A stretch of 37,469 nt of DNA from Schoenoplectus triqueter (taxonomy: Eukaryota > Streptophyta > Magnoliopsida > Poales > Cyperaceae). Numbering within the stretch: position 1 is the stretch's first letter; each line of letters begins with the position of its first letter. Shown piece by piece: positions 1-10,324 of the stretch. The stretch spans positions 1 to 37,469 of the forward strand of contig CAXKVV010000241.1 in NCBI GenBank assembly GCA_964058805.1. Reading direction: 5' to 3'. The notes beneath the pieces are model-generated. The model ran no database searches and was not told the DNA's origin. It saw nothing but the letters and a program-made list of their open reading frames with translations. A program made the translations under genes and the position numbers.

Positions 1-350
1 ATCAAAATTGACCAATCTAGGGATACTGGCAGAGACAATTTGACCAATGTGCCCCACAAAAGTCTAATCCGGAGCAAATGATGGAGAGGGTGATGCATGG
101 ACAAGACGAGTTTATGCAAGATCAGAGGAGGATCAATCAACAGGTGGCTGATCAAATCAAGGACTTGAGTATAAAAATTGATCTTCTTACTACTCAAGGA
201 AAAATGCTTGAAACTCAAGTGACACAACTGACAACACCTCCTGCACGACAACAAGACATACAAAGGGAGCATGTGAAGGCCGTCTTCTCGAGAAATGAAT
301 GGGAAGAAGGAAAGATTAAACCACAAGAGAATGAAACTGAGTAAGCAATG
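1..350 (+). pseudogene. Ty3/gypsy gag C-terminal fragment (degraded)
   Basis: This is the tail of a retrotransposon capsid (gag) gene that enters from the left edge. The open stretch at 78-344 encodes 88 residues rich in Q, D and K, with an amphipathic region (QVADQIKDLSIKIDLL, then MLETQVTQL) predicted to form a coiled coil. That pattern resembles the end of gag in plant Athila/Tat-type gypsy elements, which sits just before the protease. The upstream frame already holds stops, so the gene is dead. A stop at 342-344 separates it from the protease reading frame that starts at 348. Assignment to gypsy rests mainly on the protease that follows; the lineage (Athila or Tat) is inferred from memory of family motifs. 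Confidence 0.7.
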
Positions 351-1258
351 ACACGAGAAATCTCAGATTCTCAAAAACAGGTAAATGAGGACGTGCCCAT
401 GTACGTTCCTCTACTCAGGTTTGTTCCTTTTCCTCAAAGATTGATAAAATCTGATTTGGTTCAACAATTTGGTAAAGTTAGGGGATTGGATGAGAAAACT
501 AAACTTAACTGTGCCATTTGTCAAGGTAATCACTCAAATTCCCTCTTATGCCAAATGCTTAAAGGAAATTATGTCCAAAAATAATGGACTTAAAGATATT
601 GAAATGGTAATTTTGAACAACTTGCCTCCAAAACTTAAGGACCCTAAGAGTTTTACCATACCTTATTCCTTAGGAAATATCAAATTTAAAAATGCATTGT
701 GTGACCTAGGAGCAAGTGTTAGTCTTATGCCAAGATCGATTTTTGAAAGATTGGGAATTGGAGACTTGAAACAGACCAATATCTAATTGCAAATGACAGA
801 TGGATCTGTTAGGTTCCCCATTGGAATTTTAGAGGGAATTCCCATCTAAGTCGGAAAGTTTTTCATCCCAATTGATTTTGTTGTTTGTGATATGAAGGAA
901 GATCCTTATATACCAATTATTTTAGTTTGTCCCTTTCTAATCACAGTTGGTGAAAAAATTGATGTTAAATGTGGAACAATTTCACTAAATTTTGGAAAGG
1001 AGAAAGTGGAATTTAGTGCAATAAAAATTAATGATAATACTATTTCTAATGATTCTTGTTGTAGGGTTGAAGTATTTAATCCCTGACGGAGGAGAAACAC
1101 AATGAGATTATGAAGGAAGGATTGAGAAAAATAGTGATAAAGCACGATAACTCAGTGAGCACTGATAGGGCAAAAGATAAGGGCTTTCAGACAGCGCATA
1201 AAATATTACAAATGATATGTAAAACTGACTGGCTGAGTGCTTTCAAAGTGAAGAAGAA
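348..1258 (+). pseudogene. Ty3/gypsy retropepsin-like protease, frameshifted
   Basis: This is the remnant of the aspartic protease that processes the retrotransposon polyprotein. The key motif CDLGASVSLMP, with the family-typical D-L-G-A active-site form, lies in the frame covering 469-786. It is preceded by NLPPKLKDPKSFTIP and followed by DGSVRFPIGIL and a block ending VEVFNP. Damage visible: a frameshift near 540, in-frame stops at 784-786 and 847-849, and a stop at 1084-1086, after which homology continues in another frame (EKHNEIMKEGLRK to about 1258). The minus-strand copy at 25539-26473 aligns along the whole length, which sets the right limit. No reverse transcriptase, RNase H or integrase follows. 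It cannot make a working protein. Confidence 0.85.
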
Positions 1259-1425
1259 GTGAGTTTGTTGTGGACGAAAAAGACCGAGTGAGGTGGGATT
1301 GAGCCTTTTTTTTCTCTCTCTATAAACCTCAGCCCCAACCTAGTGATTGAGGCACTCGCCTCAACCATGCTCGCCTCTATTGTCTTCTTCCATCGTAAGT
1401 TCTTTATACCTTTCTTTTCTTTCAC

Positions 1426-1466
1426 GCATTAAGGACAATGCTTGATTTAAGTTTGGGGAGGGGGTA
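1426..1466 (+). promoter_or_regulatory. Internal hairpin plus polypurine tract
   Basis: The stem GCATT (1426-1430) and AATGC (1437-1441) encloses a six-base loop AAGGAC. It is followed by TTTAAGTTTGGGGAGGGGG. The tract looks like a polypurine primer for plus-strand DNA synthesis, but it lies 1.1 kb from the LTR. The minus-strand element has the same module at 25241-25277 with changed stem bases that keep pairing. A role as a second (central) plus-strand primer is an inference. Confidence 0.55.
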
Positions 1467-2509
1467 TATGGAACTTATTTGTATCTGCATGGAATGTAGT
1501 TGTTATTGTTGTTAATTGAGATTGTTGTAATTTTTTTTAGAAATTCAAATTTTAGTGGGTAATTTCGCAAAAAGTTTTGAAAAATCCTAAGAGAAATTTT
1601 GGTAAAGGATTAGTCTTGTTAGAAATTTAGGGAAAATGATACAGGAATATATAAACTTTTCTAAAATAACATGTGGTGAATGAAAAGGGTTCTTACGTCC
1701 GAAAAATTAGAAAAGAATATGACCTAGGAAGTTCCTAGAATGATGAGTGTTCAAGAATTGACGTCCTCCCAAAATTTTTTATCAAACCTTAGAAATCTAA
1801 TTTGTTTGTTTATTTTAAATGAAAAACTTAATTAAGAAAAAGTGCTTATGACAAGTGTCGACCGGTGCTTCTGAAAAAAAAAATCAATGAAAAGGACTTG
1901 AAAATCAATATGAAAATCTTTAGAAGGTTCAAATTATCAAGGCACCATGGTTAAGAGTACACATATCGTGACATTCACAAACGAATAAGAAAAAAAATTC
2001 TGATTTAAATAAGATCAAATTAAGCCTCAAATGTGCAAGGGTGGTATTATGGAACTCCCTAAGCCCCAACACAGCACAAGACAACCTCATGTGTGCGTTC
2101 AGGGTTTTTTTTAATAAAGCTTTGAGCTACACAAAAATAATCCGCGCGAGATTTATAATTAACACTGTAATTTTTATTCTTTTATGGATTTTCTTGGTTT
2201 TATTTCATAGTTGAGGGGAAATAAAGACTTTAGTATTCATTATTTGTGAAAAAATTCTAAGGCATTACATTGAAAGTAGGAGTCTGAGGTAAAACTCCTC
2301 GAGTAAAATACCACGTGTGAAATCAGAAATAACGAATAATTCCTAAAACTTTTCCTAAAAACTCCAATTAATGGCCGAACAAATTTGAAAGGATTTGTCT
2401 TAGGGTTAGTCACCTTTTTTTCAAACAACCCACAACCTCTTGCATATATGTTAGATTTCCTTGGAACTTGGCTTAGTTTAGAGATGTACCCTAGGTCTCC
2501 AACTGAATT

Positions 2510-2547
2510 TTGCTTAGGGACAATCAAGGTTTAAGTTTGAGAGAATT
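2510..2547 (+). promoter_or_regulatory. 3' polypurine tract of the + gypsy element, with hairpin
   Basis: The imperfect stem TTGCTT (2510-2515) and AATCAA (2522-2527) has a loop AGGGAC. It is followed by GGTTTAAGTTTGAGAGAATT, which ends directly at the LTR first base (TGATAAGCC at 2548). Its position against the LTR fits the normal plus-strand primer site. The equivalent in the minus element (24257-24296) has a perfect 7-bp stem. Confidence 0.6.
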
Positions 2548-3904
2548 TGATAAGCCTCATTTATATATTATATTCAATTAGGGTTTTATCTCAAAAACTA
2601 TGCATTTTATATTAATTGTTAAGAATTTATTCAGTTTTTATGTTGAGTTCGAGATACTGCTGTATTTCTTATTGTTTCACAGGTTATGGATTGTAAACTA
2701 GGATGTCAACATGAAAAATAATGCTTGGAACAAGATGGATTGAACCTACACGAAGAAATCAAGTGAAAAATACTTCTGGACAAAATTTGTGGACCGCAAT
2801 TATCAAATTATGAACCGTAATTATGGGATTTGCTCTGATAAGAAAGTGCAAAAATTGCGGACCACAATTATCAGCTCTGGAAGCGCGAACTTGCAGTTTT
2901 AAGCGGTTTTCTCATGGGAATTAGGAGGAAGAGAGACCCCTTCGTCCAAAAGATCTCTCAACTGACTGGAGAATAGATCACAAGCAAGAAAGAAGAGGAA
3001 GAACACAATTGGAGTGAGATTTGAAGGAGAGCTCAAGAACCGGACGAGAAATTGTAGATCTTCTTGGTGTATTCTTTTCTTTACTCTTTTCTCATATTGT
3101 GTTGTTGTTTAAACATGAATTCTTGTGCAATCTTTGACATGATTTGTGGCTAGACACCCTTCTATGGGTCTAAGTGTATACTCAATAACTCGAATGGTTT
3201 AATTTTACTCATGTGTTGATCTTTTAGTTCTTGTTGTTTGTGATTGTTATTTTGTCTAAATTGAATGCTTAATTTTAATCAACTGCATGTTACCCTAGAA
3301 GTGAAAGTAGAAATCGAAAGGTGGAACTGAATCTTCTGACCCAAAATAGTGATTTAGGTCGTAGGCTAAGTACTTAATCGTGAAACTTATTAACTAAGGG
3401 AAAACCGAGGAAACCCTAGAAATAGTGTGAGGTACCGAAAGGCGAAGTATAAAATCTAGATTATGCCAAAGTAATTCATTGATCTTAATGGGCTTAGACT
3501 TATAAGGTGAGGTACTTAATCGTAAAACCCAAATTATTTAGGTACGGTATCAAGCCACAAAAGTGTAAATTTGGTACTAAAATCTGAGATTGAATCTTCG
3601 ACAAACACTAGAACATATTAAAAGATCAAATAGAGTGAATTGACCAAACGAGTAAGAGTGAAGCCGAAAACCCCTAAAATCCTCTATTTAATAAACTTTT
3701 CAGTCGTTGTTGTTAGATTTATGCACTTCTAGTTTGATACAAAACTCTCGTTCGATTATCTAGATTAGTGAAACTTATGAGAACCAGTAATTCACCCTTG
3801 TCATTGTGGTTCGACAACCCGACTAGTACTTGACTAGGCCGTGCGCTTGCGACTGAAATTGAGTATAAATTAGGGTATTTATTAGCTTAGTAAAATATAC
3901 ATCA
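2548..3904 (+). mobile_element. 3' LTR of Ty3/gypsy element (+), 1357 bp
   Basis: It begins TGATAAGCCTC directly after a purine tract and ends TATACATCA, so it has the TG...CA ends of LTRs. It resembles, with much divergence, the split LTR on the minus strand (24256-23865 joined to 14076-12906), notably in the first 40 bases and in the part containing GGTACTTAATCG-type motifs and TAGGCCGTG near the end. After 3904 the sequence changes abruptly to the interior of an unrelated copia LTR, starting GTTAT, which should be the 5-bp target duplication. The partner LTR is outside the window, so LTR divergence cannot be scored here. Confidence 0.75.
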
Positions 3905-5614
3905 GTTATCCACCAGGACGGACCAGAGAGCGGCTCATTTCTTTTGTCAGAAATATCGTAAACCGTGATTTCTCGTAAAAACACTATTCACCGAGAAAAA
4001 GATGAAATAGTACTATTCACGGCTTGTAGTTATTCTGTTTCACAAATGTATAGAAATATGTAACTTTCATAAAAATACTATTCATCGATCTCGTTAATTT
4101 TAAAACAATCATATACCGAGAAAGACAGAATATAGAACTGAATTTTGTGTTTTTCTCTCTCATCTCACCCTTCTATTTATAACATTTCAAAAAGTTTGTC
4201 AAAATTACCAAAATGCCATTAAAAGTTTGGCTAAATTACCAAAATTATATTACTTGTTTTACAAGAATATAAAGTTGGCCAAAATTACCAAAATGTCATT
4301 ACTTATTTTGCAAGAATATAAAGTTGGCCAAATTTATAAGTTTGTCATTGAGCTATTTTGGGTCTTTTTAATTTTGGGTTTTTTTAGGTCTTTTTTGATT
4401 TTGGACTTTTTATTATTAAGTAAGGCTTTAATTATTAATGGGCTTTCAACCCAAAATTTAAATTCATAATTAACATTTAAAATCCAAATCAAATATATAT
4501 ATATATAATTGTCATGTACAATTATATTTGTCTCGGTTGTTGTTTCGGTAAATTTATACGGTGTGTCCAACACGTTATAAATTCAATCTGGTTTTTACTT
4601 CTTGTCATCTCTATGACAAATATAATTTAATTATATCATATATAATTAATTATAATTATCTTACTATTAATTATAAATAATTTATAATTAATCAACAAGA
4701 TTCTCCGATTAACTCCTCTATGGTGTGACCCGACATGATCCGTGTTATGTTGGTAACTAGAGTTAAAACCATTTTAACCTCTATAATCATATGAGACATC
4801 TGGAAGAATGCACTATGACCATCCAATTACATTGATTATTACCGCACTATACAATATCATGATCTAGTAAACTATTAATTTGTGTTTAATTCTTTTGTCT
4901 CATAGTTATCAGATCAGTTACAAGTTAGGTATGTGTCATCCTTGCAAACTTATCTTTTCTTGATCCTGAGTAAATTATCAAATATAATTACTCTTGTAAT
5001 TATACTGCTAGTAGATAATCTTACTCTATCAAGGGGCCCAATTATACTATAACTCGTCTCGAGATACGATGGACAATAGTACTTTTGGCAAACCATCTCT
5101 TCCTCCGCACAAGTTATGTATACCGAAGAGCTACTTTTATAGTCACATTTTACGGATAACGTTTGGTAGAAATCACATACATACATATCTTATGTAGGAA
5201 ATATGAATACCTCATACTTTAAAATTTAACACTGAATGAAAATATTAATGACACAAACATAATTTCATTTAATGTTTCATTCGAGGTCTGTCAAATATAA
5301 TGTTCCTAGAACATCTATTTATGTGATTGAAATGAGAACTATTTGTCTATGGTATGTAAAACTTGACCATCATTTAATCCATATACTAACATGATAGCAG
5401 TTAATTAATGTTCTTGCTAACTATCTCGGTTAGTGACTTTTAAGAGTATATTCTATATTATGAAGTTTCACAATTCCAGTCATGAACTCGGAATGATTCA
5501 TAAATTTAATAATGCTCAAGGAAACAAAATATCATTTACATATCAAATTCATGAACAGAGCTTTATATAACAAATTTATCGTATTATTGACTTCAAGATT
5601 ATTAGAAACTAACA
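3905..5614 (-). mobile_element. Old truncated Ty1/copia LTR (family of the 14077-23859 element)
   Basis: This segment aligns from end to end with positions 384-2100 (in + strand order) of the copia LTR at 14077-16176, but with many substitutions and small indels, so it is clearly older. It starts GTTATCCACCAGGACGGACC and ends ATTAGAAACTAACA. The first 383 bases of the LTR are absent. The junction at 3904/3905 coincides with the CA end of a gypsy LTR, so the missing part most likely lies left of the window. The minus-strand TATA box survives at 4173-4181. A 49-bp direct duplication at 4250-4340 carries the AAATTACCAAAAT motif. No internal copia sequence follows, so it may be a solo LTR. Confidence 0.85.
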
Positions 5615-6420
5615 GATGAGTGAGCAGATATCGGCCATCGGTTGGTATATATTGCGGGTTCGGATGATATTCGCTTCAGATCAAACTATATGAAGTGGTA
5701 TAAGGGTGATGAGTAAGGTGTTTTCTGAGCGTCACTTTCTCCTTCATAGTGATATCCTACTCGACAGGTTCAATTTTTATTTTATTTTTATTATGTTTTT
5801 AATTAGAAATAAAATTCACATAACCTTTAATTTTTTAAAATATTTATAGGGTCTGCGGGCTATGAAGGATGTATTTTCCACGATCAGACATGTTTTGACG
5901 AGAGGATGAAAATAGATTGGAAAGAGAATATTGAAGTTCTGTTATAGACATTTGGAGGATGTTGGACAGACCGACCGGCTAGAGGTCATACTGAGAGATG
6001 CTGAGCTACCTTCAAATGTCGACAATATACCCATGGATGACGAGCCTGATGTCGCTCCTAAGCTAGAATTTATGCACTTCACTAATGCAGATTGATATTC
6101 TTTTTGTACTGTTGACTTATCTTACATTAATATGCTGGCTCGAGGTGGCGATACTGTACCGAGAACTTCTCAGCCATTCGTGCAGGGCTACTCGCATACA
6201 CAAGATAATCAGCACGCCCATATGGACCGAGCGCTTCTCAGCCAATCACATTGGGTTACCCGCATACATAGGATACTCAGCCATATAGACCATCGTCCTC
6301 AATATCCGCTGATTTTGAGTATGATATTTCGGCTGACTACGAATATGGTACTCCAGAACAGCCGGTGATGGACATGTTGATGATTGCATAAAAAAATTAA
6401 TGTTACAAATCCTATACACT
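5615..6420 (+). pseudogene. Decayed coding-like relic, perhaps plant mobile domain type
   Basis: Several short stretches read like protein when frames are switched: NYMKWYKGDE near 5680-5725, GLRAMKDVFSTIRHVLTRG near 5850-5905, CYRHLEDVGQTDRPARGHTE near 5938-5995, and a Q/Y/S-rich tail with repeated YSHTQD / YPHT motifs and SISADFEYDISADYEYGTPEQ (6190-6362). Stops and frameshifts break all frames. The YM-W-Y motif followed by a low-complexity tail recalls plant mobile domain proteins (annotated as phosphatase 7 long-form homologues), which are often carried by transposons. That match is from memory and weak; it could be another transposon-derived gene. Confidence 0.35.
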
Positions 6421-7372
6421 TAAATTACTTCCCAGCGTATTTTCGGTTATCCCATGTTTATGGAATTGCATAAAAAATTAAACTAATGAAAATATATTAT
6501 TTTTATTATAAATCACCAACTCCGAAATCTATCTTTTCACATTATTGGTTTTAGAAATAAGTTAATAACATGTTATTAAGTTGCAATATTGCTGATATTA
6601 TTCCCGTCATTTTACTAAAAATTATTAATCATACTCTGCACAAAAAAGGTCAGGATTAACCGCAGAATGTCGAGAGATTTTAAATGTTTCTCGTGTTTTT
6701 TTCGATAATTTTTATACGCTAGTACCCGCACACATTTCTATTGCCATGTCTTGTCGATTCATAAATATTCTCATATCGTATTAATCTACGGCGTCGGTTT
6801 GTTGTATCACGTCAGTTGTCCCCTCAATTCCACCCCACTAATAACTAGAATAATATATTATCAACTAAGAAATATTGAGTCGCGTGCGTGGGATTTAATC
6901 TGTCTATCGAAAAGAAGCAATTTTTTCTTATAAAAAAAATTAATCTTTATCCGGCCTCTTTCTCATTCTTTTTTCTTTATAAGAGACAAATTTAGTAAGG
7001 ACCGAATTTAATTCCGATAAAACGAGTCATTTTTAATATAATATTTATTAAATACGATTTTAATTTTATTAAATCTGATTATTTTCAAATATTTTTATTC
7101 TAATTGTATTGATTTTAAAAATAAAAAATATATTTAAAAAATATTATTTTGTTCTATAATTATAAATCTTGTTTTAATTTTTAATATTATGTGTTATCTT
7201 TTAATTATATTTAAAAATCTTATAAAAATAAAAATAATTAAAAATGATAAAATTGTTTTCAAATTCGATTCTTATTCGTCCCTTATCTGACCTTAAAGGA
7301 TCAAAATCTGGACTCATCCTTAAAAATCAAACCTTTAAATCTAATTTTTTAAAAGTTTTTATCAAATTCGAT
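6421..7372. other. AT-rich intergenic DNA
   Basis: I find no convincing coding region, RNA gene or terminal repeats. Short ATG-stop frames here (for example 6751-6933 and 7244-7441) have hydrophobic, AT-driven composition and no recognisable motif. The segment from about 7020 is extremely AT-rich. Confidence 0.6.
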
Positions 7373-7834
7373 AGTTTTTTTGTATATAATAATTATAATA
7401 ATTACATTATTAATAATAAGAGTGATAAAAACAAAATTTAAAATCTGACAGCGCGCCACTGTCAGTGGCGCAGAACAAACACGTCATTGCCAATGACGTT
7501 TTTATGCTAAACAGTGTAAACGCACCACTGACAGTGACACGTTTGTTCTTGCTCATCCTGATCACGATCCATTACCGTTAGATCAACATCTACTGCCACC
7601 AAAGTCGTCACTGCCAGTGGCATGTTTACAAAGATGTCACTGCCAGTGATGCGTTTACTTAAAGACGCCACTGTCAGTGACGCGTTTACTTAAAGACGTC
7701 ACTGTCAGTGACGCGTTTACATAAAAACGCCACTGACAGTGATACATTTGCTTCGACGCGCTAACATTCGTAGATTTTAAATTTTACTTTTATCACTCTA
7801 ATTATTAATAATATAATTATTATATAAAAAAACT
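7373..7834. repeat. Inverted-repeat-flanked array of short dyads
   Basis: Left flank 7373-7440 and right flank 7776-7834 are imperfect inverted copies of each other: AGTTTTTTTGTATATAATAA on the left matches the complement of the right end, and both carry an AGAGTGATAAAA block and AAAATTTAAAATCT at the inner edge. Between them lie about eight dyads with the core CACTGYCAGTG. The best are GCGCCACTGTCAGTGGCGC (7453-7471) and ACGTCATTGCCAATGACGT (7481-7499), each with 8-bp perfect arms. From about 7602 to 7750 they repeat five times with a 30-bp period. A frame through the units reads DATVSDAFT. No clear target duplication was found. Confidence 0.75.
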
Positions 7835-8838
7835 GAAAATCCGATTATCATTACTCTTTCATAGCCTCGTTAAATCCGATTCTTGAGAATACCGACTTAC
7901 TTTTGAAGACACCTATTTGGATCAACGAAATGCACCAGAAGACGGGTACAACGACCATGCATAAAATAATAAATGTGATCCCGAATATTCTAGACGCTGG
8001 TCGGATTACATTGAATTTCGAAAGATGAGGGCTGGATTATAAGTAACAATATGACTTTGAACATATTTTGCAAAATATATAAGAAAATTTAAACAAATAT
8101 GAATTATTATGAGCATTTCAGTATATGAAGTTGAAAAACTTCATATCATCTTTATTTTCAAAAATAAGAAAAAAAAAATCTGAAGTTGAGAAATAAAGCC
8201 ATAGTCAGAGTTCTTTTAGTATCAGTTAGAATGATGGATTTAATTGAATTTATCATTTTTACATTTCCGTGAGCATTGTAAATAGATTAGGAGTTTATTA
8301 TATAATAATGAACACATGATTTTGGATAGGGGATCAGTAATTAAATTACAATAGTTTATCGGATCAAACTCATTAACTAATCGGATACTAAAAAAATAAA
8401 AATCAACAATTCAACATATATTTTTATCTAATAAAAACTATCAAAATAATATTTTTTTTATATATATTAAAATAGTAAAAAAATACAACTCAATATAATA
8501 GATAATTATGTCAATGAATAAATTTTCATAGCTTTCATATTTTAAAATATTTACATAATTCTTTCATTATCTATAATATTAAATAAAATTCTTTGAATAA
8601 AAATATTAAAATAATTTAGTAAAAATAAAAAATTAAATTAAGAGATACTAAATTAACGAAAACATAATAAATAAAAAAATACTATTTTTAAAAAGTCAGA
8701 AAATCAGCTATTCCCGCCTACTCTACATCCGCCCCTTACCGTCCTCTTCGCCAATCTTCCCTCAAACCAATTGATGGAACATTTGTCCACCGATCTGCAC
8801 CAACTCTATGTACTAAGACCTGATCCAGTCGAAGTGGC
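7835..8838. other. AT-rich intergenic DNA with a short GC-richer end
   Basis: No gene is supported. 8050-8690 is strongly AT-rich. From 8700 the composition changes (CCCGCC, CCGCCCC) and a short open stretch near 8774-8846 (MEHLSTDLHQLYVLRPDPVEVASA) could be the edge of a former host exon, but it is interrupted by the MITE and reaches stops soon after it. The evidence for a real exon is weak. Confidence 0.45.
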
Positions 8839-9097
8839 ATCCGCACTAGGGTGTCAACGTTTCGACGTTCCGCTCGGACGAAACGTGAAACACAACGATT
8901 TTTTTGTTACGTTGGAACAGCGAAACGTGAAACGCAAACGAAATTTTTTACGTTCCAATATAATTTTCGTGAAAATTTCATGTTTCGCTCGAACGAAACG
9001 TGAAATACAATTCTTTTTTACGTTAGATAAACGAAACGTGAAACAGAATAACTCTGTTTCATTATCGTTTCACACGTTTGACAGCCCTAATCCGCAC
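8839..9097. mobile_element. hAT-type MITE with 8-bp target duplication
   Basis: The element is 8847-9089 (243 bp). It starts TAGGGTGTCAACG and ends CGTTTGACAGCCCTA, giving terminal inverted repeats of the TAGGG-TGTCAA type known from plant hAT elements. It is flanked by a perfect 8-bp duplication ATCCGCAC at 8839-8846 and 9090-9097, the length typical of hAT insertions. The interior has no transposase. It consists of repeated CGAAACGTGAAAC / GTTTCACGTTTCG motifs in both orientations, so a transcript would fold extensively. The exact duplication suggests a fairly recent insertion. An apparent 112-codon frame through it (8771-9109) is a by-product of the repeats. Confidence 0.9.
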
Positions 9098-9924
9098 CAG
9101 ATGTGTTAAGGTCAGAAAAACACGGGTACCAGAGCCCCGACTTCTCCACGTCCTGACACAATGTAATTTTAAATTGTGAAGTGTAATCTGGTGACGCAAA
9201 ATTCATTATATTTCAAAGATTAAATGCACCTACATCAATTATTCTTGTTCCATACTTTATAAAATTGCCGTATGTACAACTCGTACAGTCAAAATTCTCA
9301 TGGTGCTCTGTAGACTTTAACAAGACCATGGATGTTCATCTCCAAGAGCAACATCAAAGCTGCAAAGGCAATGAGAGGAGCTAATCTGAGAAGGTTGTGA
9401 ATAATATGAGTGAGGACTGAGGAAGCAAGATTGTGGAAGAAATCTGACCATGCTAATAAGATTGTGGCAGAGGAGTCTGTTCAGGGTCAAGTTGTGTCAC
9501 TGCCAAAGGTCTGGCGCACGCGGTCAACTGAAGGAGGAGGAAGAACAGTTTTGATTCAGAGATATTTTTGATATTATAAAAATTATTATATTTTTAATAA
9601 TAAAATTATAAAAAATTATAGTTGGAGTCGTAAAATTAAAAGCTAACTAAGTTTGAAGTAATTTTTATTTAAATTTAAATTTGAAGTGATTTTTATTTAA
9701 ATTTAAATTTTTATGTGGTATTTTTTACAATTCAGAATTTTTAAGTAGCATATACTAATTATTCCTTTAAATTAAAATTAGTAGATTATCAATTGTATCA
9801 GAAGATACTGTATATCACAGCAGTAATATTTTATGGTGTCAGCCGGAATAAAATATAATTAAAATAAAAAAAAATCAATATATATGTGGTTTGAGCTAGA
9901 GGGAATTATTCCCCGGACATTAGA
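9098..9924. other. Intergenic DNA with a 28-bp tandem duplication
   Basis: 9290-9560 is less AT-rich than its surroundings and could be a decayed gene segment, but every frame on both strands has stops and no domain is recognisable. At 9652-9707 the unit TTTGAAGTAATTTTTATTTA plus 8 bases is duplicated in tandem (9652-9679 and 9680-9707, one difference), which looks like replication slippage. Confidence 0.5.
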
Positions 9925-10140
9925 GTTCTAAATTCGTGTCGTTTTGTATCGCTTCGTGTTAAAGCATATTATGTCACATGTCGTGTAGACTGTTTTTATT
10001 TTTTTTCGTATTATGTCGTGTTTAAAATTGATAGAGGCTCAGCACAGTACGATTATGGCACGACACGAATAAGACACGTCGTGCCTACCGTGTCGTGCTT
10101 AATTGTGTCATGTTTAATCGTATCATATTTAGACTTAATC
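9925..10140. repeat. GTGTCGTG-rich dispersed repeat, copy A
   Basis: Many variants of GTGTCGTG and its complement CACGACAC occur here, starting AAATTCGTGTCGT. A related segment with the same first bases lies at 11156-11390. The dense motif in both orientations suggests a MITE or similar foldback repeat; I recall similar GTGTCGTG arrays in plant MITEs. Terminal repeats and target duplication are not clear. Confidence 0.5.
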
Positions 10141-10324
10141 ATGATAAACATATATTAATTATGGTAAACTCATCTTAATAATGTATAATTATATTCTTCT
10201 TGTAGATATATGGATTTGAGTATCTCGTAAATGAACCTTTTTTTTGCAGTGCTAGTTCATCTCTGACATCCTTTCATTTGAGTTAGAACTTAATACACAG
10301 TGATAACTTCTTTTCGATCAATTA

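Larger units (their letters stand above)
1259..2547 (+). other. Noncoding interval between gypsy protease and 3' LTR
   Basis: In autonomous gypsy elements this position would hold reverse transcriptase, RNase H and integrase; I see none in any frame. A pyrimidine-rich stretch with a TATAAA-like site lies near 1305-1326, a consensus-like splice donor (GTAAGT) at 1395-1400, a hairpin plus purine tract at 1426-1466, and about 1 kb of AT-rich DNA before a second hairpin plus purine tract at 2510-2547. Parts match, in sense orientation, the corresponding interval of the minus-strand gypsy copy (24257-25531), for example TAAGCCTC near 2023. The interval is therefore a conserved part of the family, not random flanking DNA. 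Confidence 0.6.

Noticed and set aside
1305..1400. A promoter and splice donor (TATAAA, GTAAGT) for a subgenomic env-like transcript
   Set aside because: The motifs are short, no downstream coding frame exists, and the minus copy does not clearly preserve them.
7453..7750. CRISPR-like regularly spaced repeats
   Set aside because: Units are contiguous 30-bp tandem copies with no unique spacers, in plant DNA; a dyad array explains them better.
8771..9109. A 112-codon + strand open frame
   Set aside because: Most of it is the MITE interior; the repeated RNVK motifs come from CGAAACGTGAAAC repeats, not protein selection.
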